From Syntrophopropionicum sp964397525 (GTDB taxonomy: Bacteria > Bacillota > Desulfotomaculia > Desulfotomaculales > Pelotomaculaceae), in assembly GCA_964397525.1 (NCBI GenBank), contig CAYNIY010000003.1:1-64000 (forward strand): a stretch of DNA of 64,000 nt, read 5' to 3'. Of this stretch, positions 51,992 to 62,006 are shown piece by piece. Each line of letters starts with the position of its first letter. The first letter of the stretch is position 1. Below the pieces are notes generated by a model. That model was not told the DNA's origin. It did no database searches and saw nothing but the letters and a program-made list of their open reading frames with translations. Both the position numbers and the translations under genes were made by a program.

Positions 51992-53158
51992 TTACACTCC
52001 TGGCAGACTAACCCTTGTTTTTTCTGCCAGGTCCAGGCTGCCGTCCCGGATAACCAGTTCGTCTGCTGTCAGGCCGCCGGTAATTTCAACATTATCCTGG
52101 TCGCTGATCCCGGTTTTGACCAGTTGGTGCTGGATCCGTTTGTTGACCACAACCATGACTTCCTTTTGCCCGTCCTCCCTGGTGCGCACAGACTCCCTGG
52201 GCAGTACCAGGACATCTTGCCGGGACATTGTCTCAATAGCCACACGCACCTCGTAACCGGGTTTCAGGTTGGCTGGATCGGGCAGGGTGATAATTACCGG
52301 CACCCGGCGCTGGATCACTCCCAGGGCGGAGGTTTTTTCTTCAGCCTGCGGGTAGATTTTTTGTACTTCGCCCACCAGTACTCGCTGGCCTAATATCGGG
52401 GCTGTGATTGAAACCCTCTGGCCGATTTTGACATCTGCCAGGTCATCGCTCAAAATATCGGCTTTTACCTCCGGCTGGCCTGATACTGCTACCTTTGCCA
52501 GTAGTGTGCCTGGGCTGACCACCTGCTCCTGTTTGACCGGCAGGTCCATTACGATCCCGGTAACCGGACTCTTGACTACCAACTGCCCCTCTTTGGCACT
52601 GAGCTGCTGCAGTGACTGGTTCAAACCGGCTTCCTGGGCTAAGGCACTTTCCAGGAGAGAGTTTTGTTCATTAATAATCTTTTGGTTGGTTTCTACCAGT
52701 AACTTGGCCTTGTCGTAATCCACCTGGCTGATTGCCCCGGCACTATATAACACCTCTGAGCGGGCCAGGTTGTCCTGGGAGTCCTTTAAATCAAGCTGGA
52801 GGCGCTCCAGGGCGGCACGGGCGCCGCTGGCGGCAACCGCGGCCTGGGATATCTGGGAGTGTACTTCGCTGATCTGCACTGCCAGGTCAAGGTTCTCCAG
52901 TACCGCCAGGGCCTGGCCCTTTTCCACGTCCTGGCCGGTTTCTACCGGGACTTCAACGACCCTGGCGCTTTGCGTGGCGTGTATGTCGTAGTTAGTGGCA
53001 GACTGCACGTAGCCGGTATCGGCCACTGCCCGGATAATGCTGCCCTGCTGCGCCTGGACTGTCTCGACCTCCGTCCCGCCATTGGCATAGGACCAAAATG
53101 CGATTGCCAGCGCTGCCAGTACAGCCAATACCAGGTAAATTACATTTTTTCGTTTCAA
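51992..53158 (-). CDS. HlyD/MacA-like membrane fusion protein
   Basis: Periplasmic-adaptor-type protein of 388 residues. One N-terminal membrane anchor (VIYLVLAVLAALAIAFW), a lipoyl/biotinyl-like half motif (AVADTGYVQS, then ARVVEVPVETGQDVEKGQAL), a long coiled coil (about residues 95-195), the second half motif (VVKSPVTGIVMDLPVKQ) and beta-barrel domains. In Gram-positive bacteria such proteins work with MacB/FtsX-type ABC exporters. It is the third gene of the operon behind the ATPase and permease genes. Start ATG 53158. Confidence 0.9.
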   Translation of the reverse strand: MKRKNVIYLVLAVLAALAIAFWSYANGGTEVETVQAQQGSIIRAVADTGYVQSATNYDIHATQSARVVEVPVETGQDVEKGQALAVLENLDLAVQISEVHSQISQAAVAASGARAALERLQLDLKDSQDNLARSEVLYSAGAISQVDYDKAKLLVETNQKIINEQNSLLESALAQEAGLNQSLQQLSAKEGQLVVKSPVTGIVMDLPVKQEQVVSPGTLLAKVAVSGQPEVKADILSDDLADVKIGQRVSITAPILGQRVLVGEVQKIYPQAEEKTSALGVIQRRVPVIITLPDPANLKPGYEVRVAIETMSRQDVLVLPRESVRTREDGQKEVMVVVNKRIQHQLVKTGISDQDNVEITGGLTADELVIRDGSLDLAEKTRVSLPGV

Positions 53159-53170
53159 TTGAATTCCTCC

Positions 53171-55564
53171 CTAATCCCTGGTCTTTAAAACCTCCACCAG
53201 ATCCAGTGTTCTTATTCCTCTGACTGCCAGCCGGTAGGCGGCTGTGATGAATAAAATCCCTCCCAAAGCCGATAGGAAGTAAGTCATTGGGTAGATCACC
53301 ACCCTGAAAGTATAGGTGCTGTAGACATCAGAAGTACTCATCATGGCCTGGATATAATACTCAGACAGAAAGCGGCCGAAAGGCAGGCCCAGGGCAACTC
53401 CTAAAAGTGCCTGCAGCAGGTTTTCTTTCAGCAGCAGGCCCGAAACCTCCTGGACGGTAAATCCCATTACCCGCAGGGCAGCCAGTTCTCTCTTTCGTTC
53501 AGCGAAACTGATGACCGAAGTGTTATAAACAATGGCAAAGCCCAGCAACATGGCAAAAGCAACCATAATGACAATGAAGACGTACATGTATTCCAATTCT
53601 GAAGTAAAGCTCTCCATTTCTGCCCGGCGGCTGAGAATGGAAGAAACGCCGGTCATATCGTTTAATTCCGCTTCCACCAGCGAGGCTTGCCCCGAGTCAA
53701 CTTTGAGCATGGCTCCGGAGATGAGCCGGTTTTCCTGCATGATCCGGTTGGCCTCTTCCAGGGTCAGGTAAGACATGCCGCCGATGAACTGCTGGTTGAT
53801 GCCCATAATTTTCACTGTGCTGCGATGTGCGGGCCCCAGGGGGAGCAGGGTCTCCACCTCAATTTCATCCCCCACCTTCAACTGCAGTTTTCTGGCTGTG
53901 GAACTGCTGATCAGCAGGCCCGTATCCGGCAGCCGCAGGGGAGTGCCTATTTTGCTTGTTAATTTCTGCATGGCTGTGTCATGGGGCAGGCCGACTAGAA
54001 GTTCCTCCTGAGAACGGCCCGCGTAGTGTATTTTCACAGGTACCTCAAAAACTGGCTCAGCCTTTGTCACCCCATCGAGGCGGGTGATGCCCAGCAGGTC
54101 GGTTTCCTTTATCGGTTCAGTGAAACGGACGAAATAGTCATATTTTTGCGTGAAGAATTCAGCAATCATAACATCAACGGTGTCCTGGTAAAAAAATGCT
54201 ACGATCAACATGCTGGTGGCGAAAATCACTCCCAGCAGGGTAATCGCGGAGCGGAGTCGGTTGCGTATGATAGTACGAAGACCCATCTTCCAGGTAGTAT
54301 CCAGCCTGCGCCAAAACCATACCCAGCTCTCCAGGAAGATTTTGCCCGCCCCCCTGGGAGCCTCGGCCTGCATAGACTCTGCTGGCTGGATAGCCAGCAC
54401 TCCGCGGGAAGCTGTTAAACCGGCAACGGCACCCACGCTGATACTCAGGGCAAACCCATAAAGCAGCGCCTGGCTGCTGATCCCGCTGACAACCTGAGGC
54501 AGGTTAAAATAATAGGCATAAAGATTGGAAAGTGATGATGCCAGCAGAATCCCAGCCAGCGAACCCAACAGGGCTCCCAAAAAACCCACTAGTACAGCAT
54601 AGCTGGTATAGTGCCACATTATTTGAAAGTTATTATAACCCATGGCTTTCATGGTCCCGATTTGGGAGCGCTGGGACTTAACCAGGCGTCCCAGCATCAC
54701 AAACTCGATCAGGGCGGCGATGATCAGGAAGATGGAGGGCAGAAACCGGGACATGATCCGCAGCTGATCCATTTCTCCCGACATGACTGCATCGCTCAAC
54801 TGTTGTTTGCGCGGGTAGCTGGCCAGCATGCCGTACGGCTCCAGGATGCCGTCGATTTGTTTTGCCACATTTTTTTCGTCGGCCCCGGGAGAAAGCTTGA
54901 TGACTACTTGGTTTATCTGCCCGGACAGGTTCAGGATCTGCTGGACCTGGTTATGCGGCACCATGAAGATACCGAAATTTCCCGGCTCGGGGATCAGGCT
55001 GGCCTGGTCCTTCATCGGGTAAATGAATTCCGGTGCGGTAGCTGTTCCCACCACTGTCAGGGATACCTGCCTGCCCTCGGCAACAATAGTCACTGTATCG
55101 CCGGGTGACAGCTTATTGGCGGCAGCGTACTGGGGATCCAGCAGGACTTCCGCATCGCTGCCTTCGGGATACCTTTCAAAAAGACGGCCAGTCAGCAGGT
55201 GCAGGCGGTTAACTTCCGTATTCATGGGCAGGGGGTAGCTGGTCAGGCGGGCAGTAGCCCTTTCGCCGCCCACCCCGATCACAGGCACATCTTTCTGGAT
55301 GCGACCGGTGGCCCGGGCTACCCCGGGAACCGACTCAATCCGTTTGATCACACCTTCGGGCGCCTTGATCACATGGAAATAGTAATCAGCGAAATTATTT
55401 TCCCGGTAAAAGATGTCTTTGGAATGAATCATATTGTAGGACACGGTACCCATACTAATATAGACCGTGATGCCTACTATCACAACCGCTGTTACTGCCA
55501 GGAACTGTCCGCGGGTGGTTTTAATAGTCCGCCACAACTTTTTGGCCAGGATGAACATTACCAC
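53171..55564 (-). CDS. ABC transporter permease, FtsX/MacB type
   Basis: Membrane protein of 797 residues with two copies of the FtsX arrangement: one N-terminal helix (FLAVTAVVIVGITVYISMG), a large extracellular domain, helices near residues 265-400, a second N-terminal-like helix near 435 (SAITLLGVIFATSMLIVAFF), another extracellular domain and three last helices. The DUF214/FtsX segments GTMKAMGYNNFQIMWHYT and LAALRVMGFTVQEVSGLL are typical. Start ATG 55564 overlaps the end of the ATPase gene by seven bases. Confidence 0.9.
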   Translation of the reverse strand: MVMFILAKKLWRTIKTTRGQFLAVTAVVIVGITVYISMGTVSYNMIHSKDIFYRENNFADYYFHVIKAPEGVIKRIESVPGVARATGRIQKDVPVIGVGGERATARLTSYPLPMNTEVNRLHLLTGRLFERYPEGSDAEVLLDPQYAAANKLSPGDTVTIVAEGRQVSLTVVGTATAPEFIYPMKDQASLIPEPGNFGIFMVPHNQVQQILNLSGQINQVVIKLSPGADEKNVAKQIDGILEPYGMLASYPRKQQLSDAVMSGEMDQLRIMSRFLPSIFLIIAALIEFVMLGRLVKSQRSQIGTMKAMGYNNFQIMWHYTSYAVLVGFLGALLGSLAGILLASSLSNLYAYYFNLPQVVSGISSQALLYGFALSISVGAVAGLTASRGVLAIQPAESMQAEAPRGAGKIFLESWVWFWRRLDTTWKMGLRTIIRNRLRSAITLLGVIFATSMLIVAFFYQDTVDVMIAEFFTQKYDYFVRFTEPIKETDLLGITRLDGVTKAEPVFEVPVKIHYAGRSQEELLVGLPHDTAMQKLTSKIGTPLRLPDTGLLISSSTARKLQLKVGDEIEVETLLPLGPAHRSTVKIMGINQQFIGGMSYLTLEEANRIMQENRLISGAMLKVDSGQASLVEAELNDMTGVSSILSRRAEMESFTSELEYMYVFIVIMVAFAMLLGFAIVYNTSVISFAERKRELAALRVMGFTVQEVSGLLLKENLLQALLGVALGLPFGRFLSEYYIQAMMSTSDVYSTYTFRVVIYPMTYFLSALGGILFITAAYRLAVRGIRTLDLVEVLKTRD

Positions 55565-56268
55565 TCAATCCTTTCCGGCGGCAGCGGGGTCTCGTTCTCA
55601 ACGATTTCCACGATCCGGCCGCTGCTCATGCGCAGCACCCGCTGTGCCATGGCACCAATAGCGGCGTTGTGGGTGACGATAACGACAGTGCTTCCGTGCT
55701 CTTTGCTGACATGGAGCAGCATGGCGAGAATCAGTCTGCCGGTCTGGGAGTCCAGGGATCCCGTAGGCTCATCACACAGCAGCAGGCGGGGATTTTTGCC
55801 CACTGCCCGGGCGATAGAGACGCGCTGCTGTTCACCCCCACTCAACTGGGCTGGGAAGTGGTCCATGCGAGATGCCATGCCCACCTCCTGCAGGACTTCA
55901 GCTGTAGGCAGGGGATTGTCCACCAGATTGGCCGCCAGTTCCACGTTTTCCCTGGCGGTCAGGTCGGGAATCAGGTTGTAAAATTGAAAAACAAAGCCCA
56001 CCGCGCTGCGGCGGTAATGGGTTAGCCGCGCCTCACTGGCCTTGCTCAGGTTTTCTTTGCCAAAATAAACTTCACCGCTGCTCGGCAGGTCCATGCCGCC
56101 CATAATATTTAGCAGTGTGCTTTTGCCGGAACCGCTAGGCCCTAAAATAACCAGCAGCTCACCTTCAAAGATATCAAGGGAAGTTTCTTTCAGCGCTTCA
56201 ACTGTTACTTCACCCATTATGTAGGTTTTAGTGATCTTATCTAATTTCATCAGTACATTTTTACTCAT
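55558..56268 (-). CDS. ABC transporter ATPase, LolD/MacB type
   Basis: Nucleotide-binding subunit of 236 residues: Walker A GPSGSGKSTLLN, Q-loop VGFVFQFYNLIPDLTA, signature LSGGEQQRVSIARA, Walker B LLLCDEPTGSLD and the switch His in VIVTHN. First gene of a three-gene export operon (ATPase, FtsX-type permease, HlyD-like adaptor). Probable substrates are lipids, peptides or drugs. Start ATG 56268 behind a weak site. Confidence 0.93.
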   Translation of the reverse strand: MSKNVLMKLDKITKTYIMGEVTVEALKETSLDIFEGELLVILGPSGSGKSTLLNIMGGMDLPSSGEVYFGKENLSKASEARLTHYRRSAVGFVFQFYNLIPDLTARENVELAANLVDNPLPTAEVLQEVGMASRMDHFPAQLSGGEQQRVSIARAVGKNPRLLLCDEPTGSLDSQTGRLILAMLLHVSKEHGSTVVIVTHNAAIGAMAQRVLRMSSGRIVEIVENETPLPPERIEW

Positions 56269-56338
56269 TTTTTTCAGCCTTTGAGTTATTCTCTGGAAAT
56301 ATTATATATTTGCGCCATTATATAATTCCTGAGGAGCA

Positions 56339-56356
56339 ATTACAATCAGCTGTAAT
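56339..56356. promoter_or_regulatory. Candidate operator upstream of the ABC exporter operon
   Basis: ATTACA and TGTAAT, separated by six bases, form an inverted repeat 71 bp upstream of the ATPase start on its promoter side. The layout resembles an operator for a dimeric repressor; no regulator gene is adjacent. Confidence 0.35.
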
Positions 56357-56381
56357 CAATTGTATAAGGGTGATGCTGTGA

Positions 56382-58376
56382 TCAGGTTCGCTGTACTGAA
56401 AGCCTGCTGTCCAGCGCCAGGTGCGCAAGTACAAACATGGCATGGGACCAGTTCAAGGGCATTACCCAGGCAGGGCCGCCCGTGTGTTTGTCCGCCTGTT
56501 CCGGTAGGAGCAGGTGTTGGTTGGCCTGTGCCAGGGACCACTGGTACAGTTCTTCCGCCCGGCAGCGGTTTCCAGCCAGGCAGTGATATAAAGACAGCCA
56601 GAGGGTTGTAATCAGCCAGGGATTGCCGCCCCGGTAAGTATCGCCTTCGTAACGGTGGATGCCACCGGTATTATGATTCCAGAGGTTTTGTTCGATGGCC
56701 CGCGCCGTAGCCGCCATTTTTTTGTCATTTGGCGACAGGACAGCGAAGGGATAGAACAGGCCCAGTAGGGCAGCGTCAATCCGCGCATCTTTTTCTGCCC
56801 AGTGATGCTGGTAAAGCCCGGTGTGATCTTTAGTGGTATAAACTTTACCTCTGCCGTCCAGTTCAGCATTGCGGGAGTTATCCTGTATCATGTGGTTCAC
56901 TCCGCGCACAAAAGAGCTGCGGCGATCAGACCACTGGTGTTTCAAGATGCCTTCTTTTACCTTTGCGGAAGAGGCAAGCCACTGCCTTGACGTTTCTTTT
57001 TTCCCGCACACGCCGGCGATGTCCGAGGCAGCCATTAGGCCGGCGCTGACTGCTGCGGCAGAGTATGTCCCCTGGCTGTAAGTATCTTCCCAGGGATCGA
57101 TGCTGACTGTCGGCAGGCCGTTAGCCTGGATGCTGTTTGAGAGGTAATCCGCTCCGGCTGCCAGCGAAGGCCAGATGTCTTGCAGAAAGCGGTCATCGCC
57201 GGTAACATTGTAGTGGTGTTTGTAACCCCACAGCACCGAGCCGGCCTGGTCAATTTGCCTGCCCCAGAACGGCGCCACCGAGCCATCGGTAAAATAACGC
57301 TGGTGCCAGCTGCCGTCCCGGTCCTGAACACTCTTGGCAAAATAGTAGAAATTGGCGGCTGGCTCGTGATAACCTGCCTCGTCAAGGGCTGCTGCGATGT
57401 AAACTGCATCACGCGGCCAGCAATAGCCATAACCGCCGCAAGACGTATGGTGAGGGTCAAATTCAGGCGCCGCGATGGGGGCGCCGGTTTCTTTATTCAG
57501 CATTAGTTTTATTGCCAGGAGTGATCTATTAAACGCGCCGGCCCTGTGTTCTGTTTTCTGATGCAGCACCGGCTTTAGCCAGCCATGCCAGTACTGCCTT
57601 GTTTCTTCTAGCCAACAGCCGCCTTCCCGTGAGCGGGCCTCTGACAGCAGGGCTCGCACCTGTTCCTCATTATTACCTGCCGCAAGGTAAAGGGTGATGG
57701 TTTTATGTTCCCGTGGTTTCAGCTCACCCAGGTCCCAGGACAGGCTGCCTGTGTTTTGCAGGATATGATCACGGTTGCCCCGGAGCAAACCTTTTGCTGC
57801 ATCATGGTATGGATCTGTGTCAGTGCCGCGTCTGCCGCACTGGTATCCGGATAGCGGGTAGCCGGATCCACCCAGCGCGAGGTATGTGTTTCTTCGGAAA
57901 AAGACAAGTGATTCATTGGTGTAATCTACGTAGGCGCTGTCCTGAGCGGCAGACTCTTCTATGTTAAAGTTGCAGTAAACGAAAAAAGCAATGCTTTTTT
58001 TTTCGCCCTCATTACAGAACTTGAAATTTCTGACCAGAATATCATGATCAGGGATGACAAAATCGCTCTGAATCACATTCAGGTGATGTTCAGCTCTGGA
58101 AAGAGCAGTCTCTAAAATATTTGTGTTGTCCAGGTAGCGCTGTGAAGATTTCCAGAAGTTTAAATGGAACCATTTAGTGCGTGTCTGCCTGCCGGGCATA
58201 GTAACCCTGATGCCGGGCCAAAACCTGCCCAGATGCTGGCCGTAATCAACATTGGGCCAAAAAAGCCTGAACAGTTCGCCATTTTCCCTGTGACAGGCCA
58301 GCATCCTGCAATTTCCAATTATTGCCGTGGGCATTTCAATTGGGGTCTTTACGTTTCTGATTTTCTCCACCGCCAT
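56382..58376 (-). CDS. Glycoside hydrolase family 15 (glucoamylase/glucodextranase-like)
   Basis: Intracellular protein of 664 residues (no signal peptide). An N-terminal beta-sandwich domain (to about 260) precedes an alpha/alpha-six barrel. GH15 landmarks: GYGYCWPRDAVYIAAALDEA, the likely acid Glu in SIDPWEDTYSQG and the likely base Glu in LLPEQADKHTG. Enzymes of this type release glucose from alpha-linked glucans or cleave trehalose. It is preceded, 11 bp upstream, by an inositol-phosphatase-like gene, and downstream of other sugar genes on the same strand, suggesting glycogen or compatible-solute metabolism. Start ATG 58376. Confidence 0.87.
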   Translation of the reverse strand: MAVEKIRNVKTPIEMPTAIIGNCRMLACHRENGELFRLFWPNVDYGQHLGRFWPGIRVTMPGRQTRTKWFHLNFWKSSQRYLDNTNILETALSRAEHHLNVIQSDFVIPDHDILVRNFKFCNEGEKKSIAFFVYCNFNIEESAAQDSAYVDYTNESLVFFRRNTYLALGGSGYPLSGYQCGRRGTDTDPYHDAAKGLLRGNRDHILQNTGSLSWDLGELKPREHKTITLYLAAGNNEEQVRALLSEARSREGGCWLEETRQYWHGWLKPVLHQKTEHRAGAFNRSLLAIKLMLNKETGAPIAAPEFDPHHTSCGGYGYCWPRDAVYIAAALDEAGYHEPAANFYYFAKSVQDRDGSWHQRYFTDGSVAPFWGRQIDQAGSVLWGYKHHYNVTGDDRFLQDIWPSLAAGADYLSNSIQANGLPTVSIDPWEDTYSQGTYSAAAVSAGLMAASDIAGVCGKKETSRQWLASSAKVKEGILKHQWSDRRSSFVRGVNHMIQDNSRNAELDGRGKVYTTKDHTGLYQHHWAEKDARIDAALLGLFYPFAVLSPNDKKMAATARAIEQNLWNHNTGGIHRYEGDTYRGGNPWLITTLWLSLYHCLAGNRCRAEELYQWSLAQANQHLLLPEQADKHTGGPAWVMPLNWSHAMFVLAHLALDSRLSVQRT

Positions 58377-58387
58377 TTAACAGGTTA

Positions 58388-59182
58388 TCATCTTTGAAGC
58401 AGTATTTTTATTAGTTCTTCGTGGACCCAGCCGTTGCTGGCTGTGATGGAAAGGTAGCTGGTGAGGGTGAGCTTTTTGCCCTGGATGTCTGAGACCTTTC
58501 CGCCGGCTTCTGCCACCAGCAGCGAACCAGCAGCAACGTCCCAGGGCATCAGGGTATGCTCCCAGAAACCGGTAAGCCTGCCACAGGCTATGTAGGCCAG
58601 TTCCAGGGCAGCAGAACCCAGAGCCCTCAGATTGGAGCAGCTTCCGGCTATCTTCGGGTAGTCAATATTGCGAAGCCGCTCATTAAACTTCTTGTTCTCG
58701 GGATAGCCTGTAACCAGGAGCGCCTCCCGGAGGGTTTTTCTTGAGCAATCAACCCTGACTGGCCTGCTGTTTAAAAAAGTGCCGCAGCCTGCAGCTGCGG
58801 TGAAGCATTCATTGCGAAAAGGGTCATATACAACACCGGCCACCATTTTACCACTGCTGGCCAGGCCTATCGAAACACAGCAGAAGGGGATACCGTAAAC
58901 AAAGTTGGTAGTGCCGTCCAGCGGATCTACATACCAGGTATAGCCTTCAGGCATGGCATTTACCATACCGGTGGTTTCCTCGCCGATGACCGTATGGTCG
59001 GGAAATTTCTCGAGCAAACCGCCGGTAATCAGGGCTTCAGATCTGCGGTCCACCTCGGTCACCAGGTCCGAGGGGCAAGACTTGTATCCTCTTTCAAAGT
59101 TTCCACCGAAATTGTCCCTGATTATTTCACCAGCTTGCCTGGCCAGGGCGGCGGCAGCTTCAAGATATACAGTGTGTGCCAT
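58388..59182 (-). CDS. suhB: Inositol-1-monophosphatase family phosphatase
   Basis: Magnesium-dependent phosphatase of 264 residues with the three metal-site motifs: GEETTG, WYVDPLDGTTNFVYGIPF and WDVAAGSLLVAEAGG. Members act on inositol phosphates, fructose-1,6-bisphosphate or sulfated nucleotides. Start ATG 59182 behind AAGGAGAG. Its neighbours are sugar hydrolases and a hexose-phosphate mutase, so a sugar phosphate is a reasonable guess. The gene symbol follows family resemblance, not proven function. Confidence 0.9.
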   Translation of the reverse strand: MAHTVYLEAAAALARQAGEIIRDNFGGNFERGYKSCPSDLVTEVDRRSEALITGGLLEKFPDHTVIGEETTGMVNAMPEGYTWYVDPLDGTTNFVYGIPFCCVSIGLASSGKMVAGVVYDPFRNECFTAAAGCGTFLNSRPVRVDCSRKTLREALLVTGYPENKKFNERLRNIDYPKIAGSCSNLRALGSAALELAYIACGRLTGFWEHTLMPWDVAAGSLLVAEAGGKVSDIQGKKLTLTSYLSITASNGWVHEELIKILLQR

Positions 59183-59244
59183 TTACTCTCCTTACGGCTG
59201 TAAATATATTTGAAAAATATCATATCTGATATAAGCAAATGCTT

Positions 59245-60273
59245 TTATGTGCTGAGCCATTTATCATGGTACTGCAGCAGCCTGGCGCAGGTTATTATAA
59301 AGAAGGCAGCTTCAGCACAGTACCATTTGCCGGAAACTTTATCTATATATGCTTCCTGGGCACAGCGGACCTTTTCATAGGCCCTGTTGTAATCTCCGTG
59401 CAGGCAGGCATAAAGGCCAAGGAGCATCCAGGGATAATGGGGAGGCACGAGGTTCGGCCAATTTGGCTGAGCGTCATTAAAAAGCTTATAAAGACCGGCG
59501 CCTCTGTCCCTGCCGGCTTCAATTAAACCGCAAAGCACCGGAAATACCTGGCAGGCTGCGTCAGGATAAAATTTATTTAAATTGGTGCCCCGGCTAAGCC
59601 AGCCGATTTTACTGGCATAATAGCATGATTTGCGATTGTTCCAGAGTTGCCTCTCGATGCCATCGGCTATTTTCTCCGCCATAGAACCGAAAAAGGAAGC
59701 CTCATAGTCACCCAAACCATGCAGCAGCTCTGCAAAGTACGCCAGCCCCCAGTAAGCCTCGCAGTTGTCCATTAAATACTTCACCTTGTACCCGTTCAAG
59801 GCAAAGGTCAGGCCGTCGCGGTCCATTAAATTTATGATCGATGCGGCTACTTTTTTTAAGGATAGCAAGCTTTTTTTGATCCAGCTGGCCTGTCCGGCCT
59901 TTTTATGATAAAGGCAGGCTAAAGCAAGGAATGTACCCGCGTAGGCATCCTCAGAATCCGGGCGAGCTGTCTTGAAATTCAGATTACTGCCGTAAATGTA
60001 ATCTAGGATGGTTCCGTCATCTTCGAGGCTGCGCAGGTACCAGTCAAGGTAGCGCTCCACCAGGGGGTAGCAGGAAGGCTCTTCAAGCATTGCAATTGCG
60101 GCATAATTTGAAAAATAAGGCATTACCCCGGACTGGTCCGGGTACCTGGCAATAGCACCGTCAGCTGCGTGTCCAGGTTGGAGGATCTGGCAGCTTTTAA
60201 GCCAGTATATTTGGGCAGCGGCACCGCTGCTGAGGTAGTTGATTATTTCAGGCGACTGGTTTTGATATTTCAT
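59245..60273 (-). CDS. Six-hairpin glycosidase-like protein
   Basis: Protein of 342 residues, mostly helical, with repeated aromatic- and acidic-rich turns such as PSCYPLVERYLDWYLRSLED, DSEDAYAGTFLALACLYHKK, DNCEAYWGLAYFAELLHGLG and PHYPWMLLGLYACLHGDY. This pattern fits an (alpha/alpha)6 barrel as in GH8/GH15-related hydrolases, but I cannot place it in a named family or identify catalytic residues with certainty (Asp/Glu of DNCEAYW and SEDAY are candidates). No signal peptide. Located between the phosphatase and mutase genes. Confidence 0.72.
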   Translation of the reverse strand: MKYQNQSPEIINYLSSGAAAQIYWLKSCQILQPGHAADGAIARYPDQSGVMPYFSNYAAIAMLEEPSCYPLVERYLDWYLRSLEDDGTILDYIYGSNLNFKTARPDSEDAYAGTFLALACLYHKKAGQASWIKKSLLSLKKVAASIINLMDRDGLTFALNGYKVKYLMDNCEAYWGLAYFAELLHGLGDYEASFFGSMAEKIADGIERQLWNNRKSCYYASKIGWLSRGTNLNKFYPDAACQVFPVLCGLIEAGRDRGAGLYKLFNDAQPNWPNLVPPHYPWMLLGLYACLHGDYNRAYEKVRCAQEAYIDKVSGKWYCAEAAFFIITCARLLQYHDKWLST

Positions 60274-60328
60274 GAAAGTCCCTCATTATTATTTCCCCTT
60301 TGGGATGTCACCAACAGGTGAGGAGAGG

Positions 60329-61711
60329 TTAATACTCCCACTCAAACTTTTCAATTACTGGGAACCGGCCCAGGGCTTCCTTCATTATTTCGCAAATCCT
60401 AGTTAATCCTGCCGGTGTCTTTGCCTCACAGCGGGCGACTAAAACCGGCTGGGTATTGGATGCCCTGACCAGTCCCCAGCCGTCCTCGAAGAGCACCCGC
60501 AGCCCATCCACATCGATTACGTCGTATTTTTCCTTAAATAATGCTACCAGTTTTTCTACTACCTTGAATTTTTCCTGATCGAGGCAGGGTACCCTGGTTT
60601 CTGCCGTTGAATAATACTTAGGTATGCCGGCCAGCATTTTTGACAGGGGTTCGTCTGAGCGGGAAAGTATTCTCAGCAGGCGGCCAGCAGCATAAAAAGC
60701 ATCATCATAGCCAAAATATTCGTCGGCAAAGAACATATGACCAGACATTTCTCCGGTAAAAACAGCCCCGATTTCTTTCATCTTTGCTTTGATTAGTGAA
60801 TGGCCTGTTTTGTAGAAGAACGGTTTGCCTCCCAGGCGGACAACCTCATCAACCAGCGCCTGAGAACATTTGACCTCGATAATCGCATTGGATCCGGGAT
60901 GTGCTGCCATGATTTCCCGCCAGTACAGGCACATCAAAAGATCACCCCAAATGATACCGCCGGTGTCATCAACTACGCCGATCCTGTCGGCATCGCCGTC
61001 AAAGGCGATACCCAGGTCTGCTCTATTTTCAACAACAGCAGTCCTCAGTTCAGTAAGATTAACAGTTTTGACTGGATCCGGCTGGTGATTTGGGAATGAG
61101 CCGTCAGATTCACAGTAAAGGGGTATAACTTCACAGCCCCAGTTCTCCAGGATCTGCACAGCAGCAATAGAGGCTGTGCCGTTGCCGCAATCCACCGCAA
61201 CCTTTAATTTGCGCGGGCCAAGTACAATTTTTTCCTTGAGCATTTCGTAGTAAGGCGGCAACGCATCGAGCTCTGATTGGCTGCCCGGGGCAGAAGGGAA
61301 AACACCGGCAATCATTTGTTCCTTAAGTTTTTGAATGTCCTCGCCATAAATTGTGCCACTGCCAAGGGCCAGCTTAAAACCATTTTCGTCAGGTGGATTA
61401 TGGCTGCCGGTTACCATTATTCCGCCATCTATGCCATAATGTATCCGGGCGTAATACAATGCAGGCGTAACTACCAGCCCGATATCGACAACATCACAGC
61501 CAACGGATATGAGGCCCCTGATGATAGCGTCGCGCAGCCGGCTTGAACTGAGGCGGTTATCCCTGCCAACCAATACCTTTTTGCTGCCGGAGGTTTTTAC
61601 ATAGGTGCCAAAAGCTTTTCCCAGCAGCTCGGTTGTTTCATCTGTCAAATCCCGCTGGGCTACCCCGCGAACATCATACTGCCGGAAGATTTGCGGATTA
61701 ATTTTTGCCAA
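60329..61711 (-). CDS. Phosphomannomutase/phosphoglucomutase
   Basis: Alpha-D-phosphohexomutase of 460 residues. The phosphoserine loop is MVTGSHNPPDENG, the metal loop FDGDADRIG, the sugar-binding loop GEMSGHMFF and the phosphate-binding end EDGWGLVRASNTQPVLVAR. Interconverts hexose 1- and 6-phosphates for polysaccharide and nucleotide-sugar synthesis. First gene of the leftward sugar cluster; start ATG 61711 behind AAGGAGG. Confidence 0.94.
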   Translation of the reverse strand: MAKINPQIFRQYDVRGVAQRDLTDETTELLGKAFGTYVKTSGSKKVLVGRDNRLSSSRLRDAIIRGLISVGCDVVDIGLVVTPALYYARIHYGIDGGIMVTGSHNPPDENGFKLALGSGTIYGEDIQKLKEQMIAGVFPSAPGSQSELDALPPYYEMLKEKIVLGPRKLKVAVDCGNGTASIAAVQILENWGCEVIPLYCESDGSFPNHQPDPVKTVNLTELRTAVVENRADLGIAFDGDADRIGVVDDTGGIIWGDLLMCLYWREIMAAHPGSNAIIEVKCSQALVDEVVRLGGKPFFYKTGHSLIKAKMKEIGAVFTGEMSGHMFFADEYFGYDDAFYAAGRLLRILSRSDEPLSKMLAGIPKYYSTAETRVPCLDQEKFKVVEKLVALFKEKYDVIDVDGLRVLFEDGWGLVRASNTQPVLVARCEAKTPAGLTRICEIMKEALGRFPVIEKFEWEY

Positions 61712-62006
61712 TACTGTCAGCCTCCTTTATATTTTGTTGGTTAAAAACAAGATTTCAAACCATTATCATTCAGATGCCGCATTGTGTTTTTGAATTCTTT
61801 GAATTATAACAAAAAAATCTCTCTTCCAATCAGGATAATTATACCATATCAAATTTGTTCATGAATGAAAAAATGCTTTCACGTTGTGTTATATATAATT
61901 GTAGTTTATAATTTATGTTGTAAAGTTATTAATTAGGCATTAAATTGCTTTTATTCCCACATAGCAATAAATCCAAGTGAATTAGACAAAAAAAGGGGAA
62001 TGTCCG

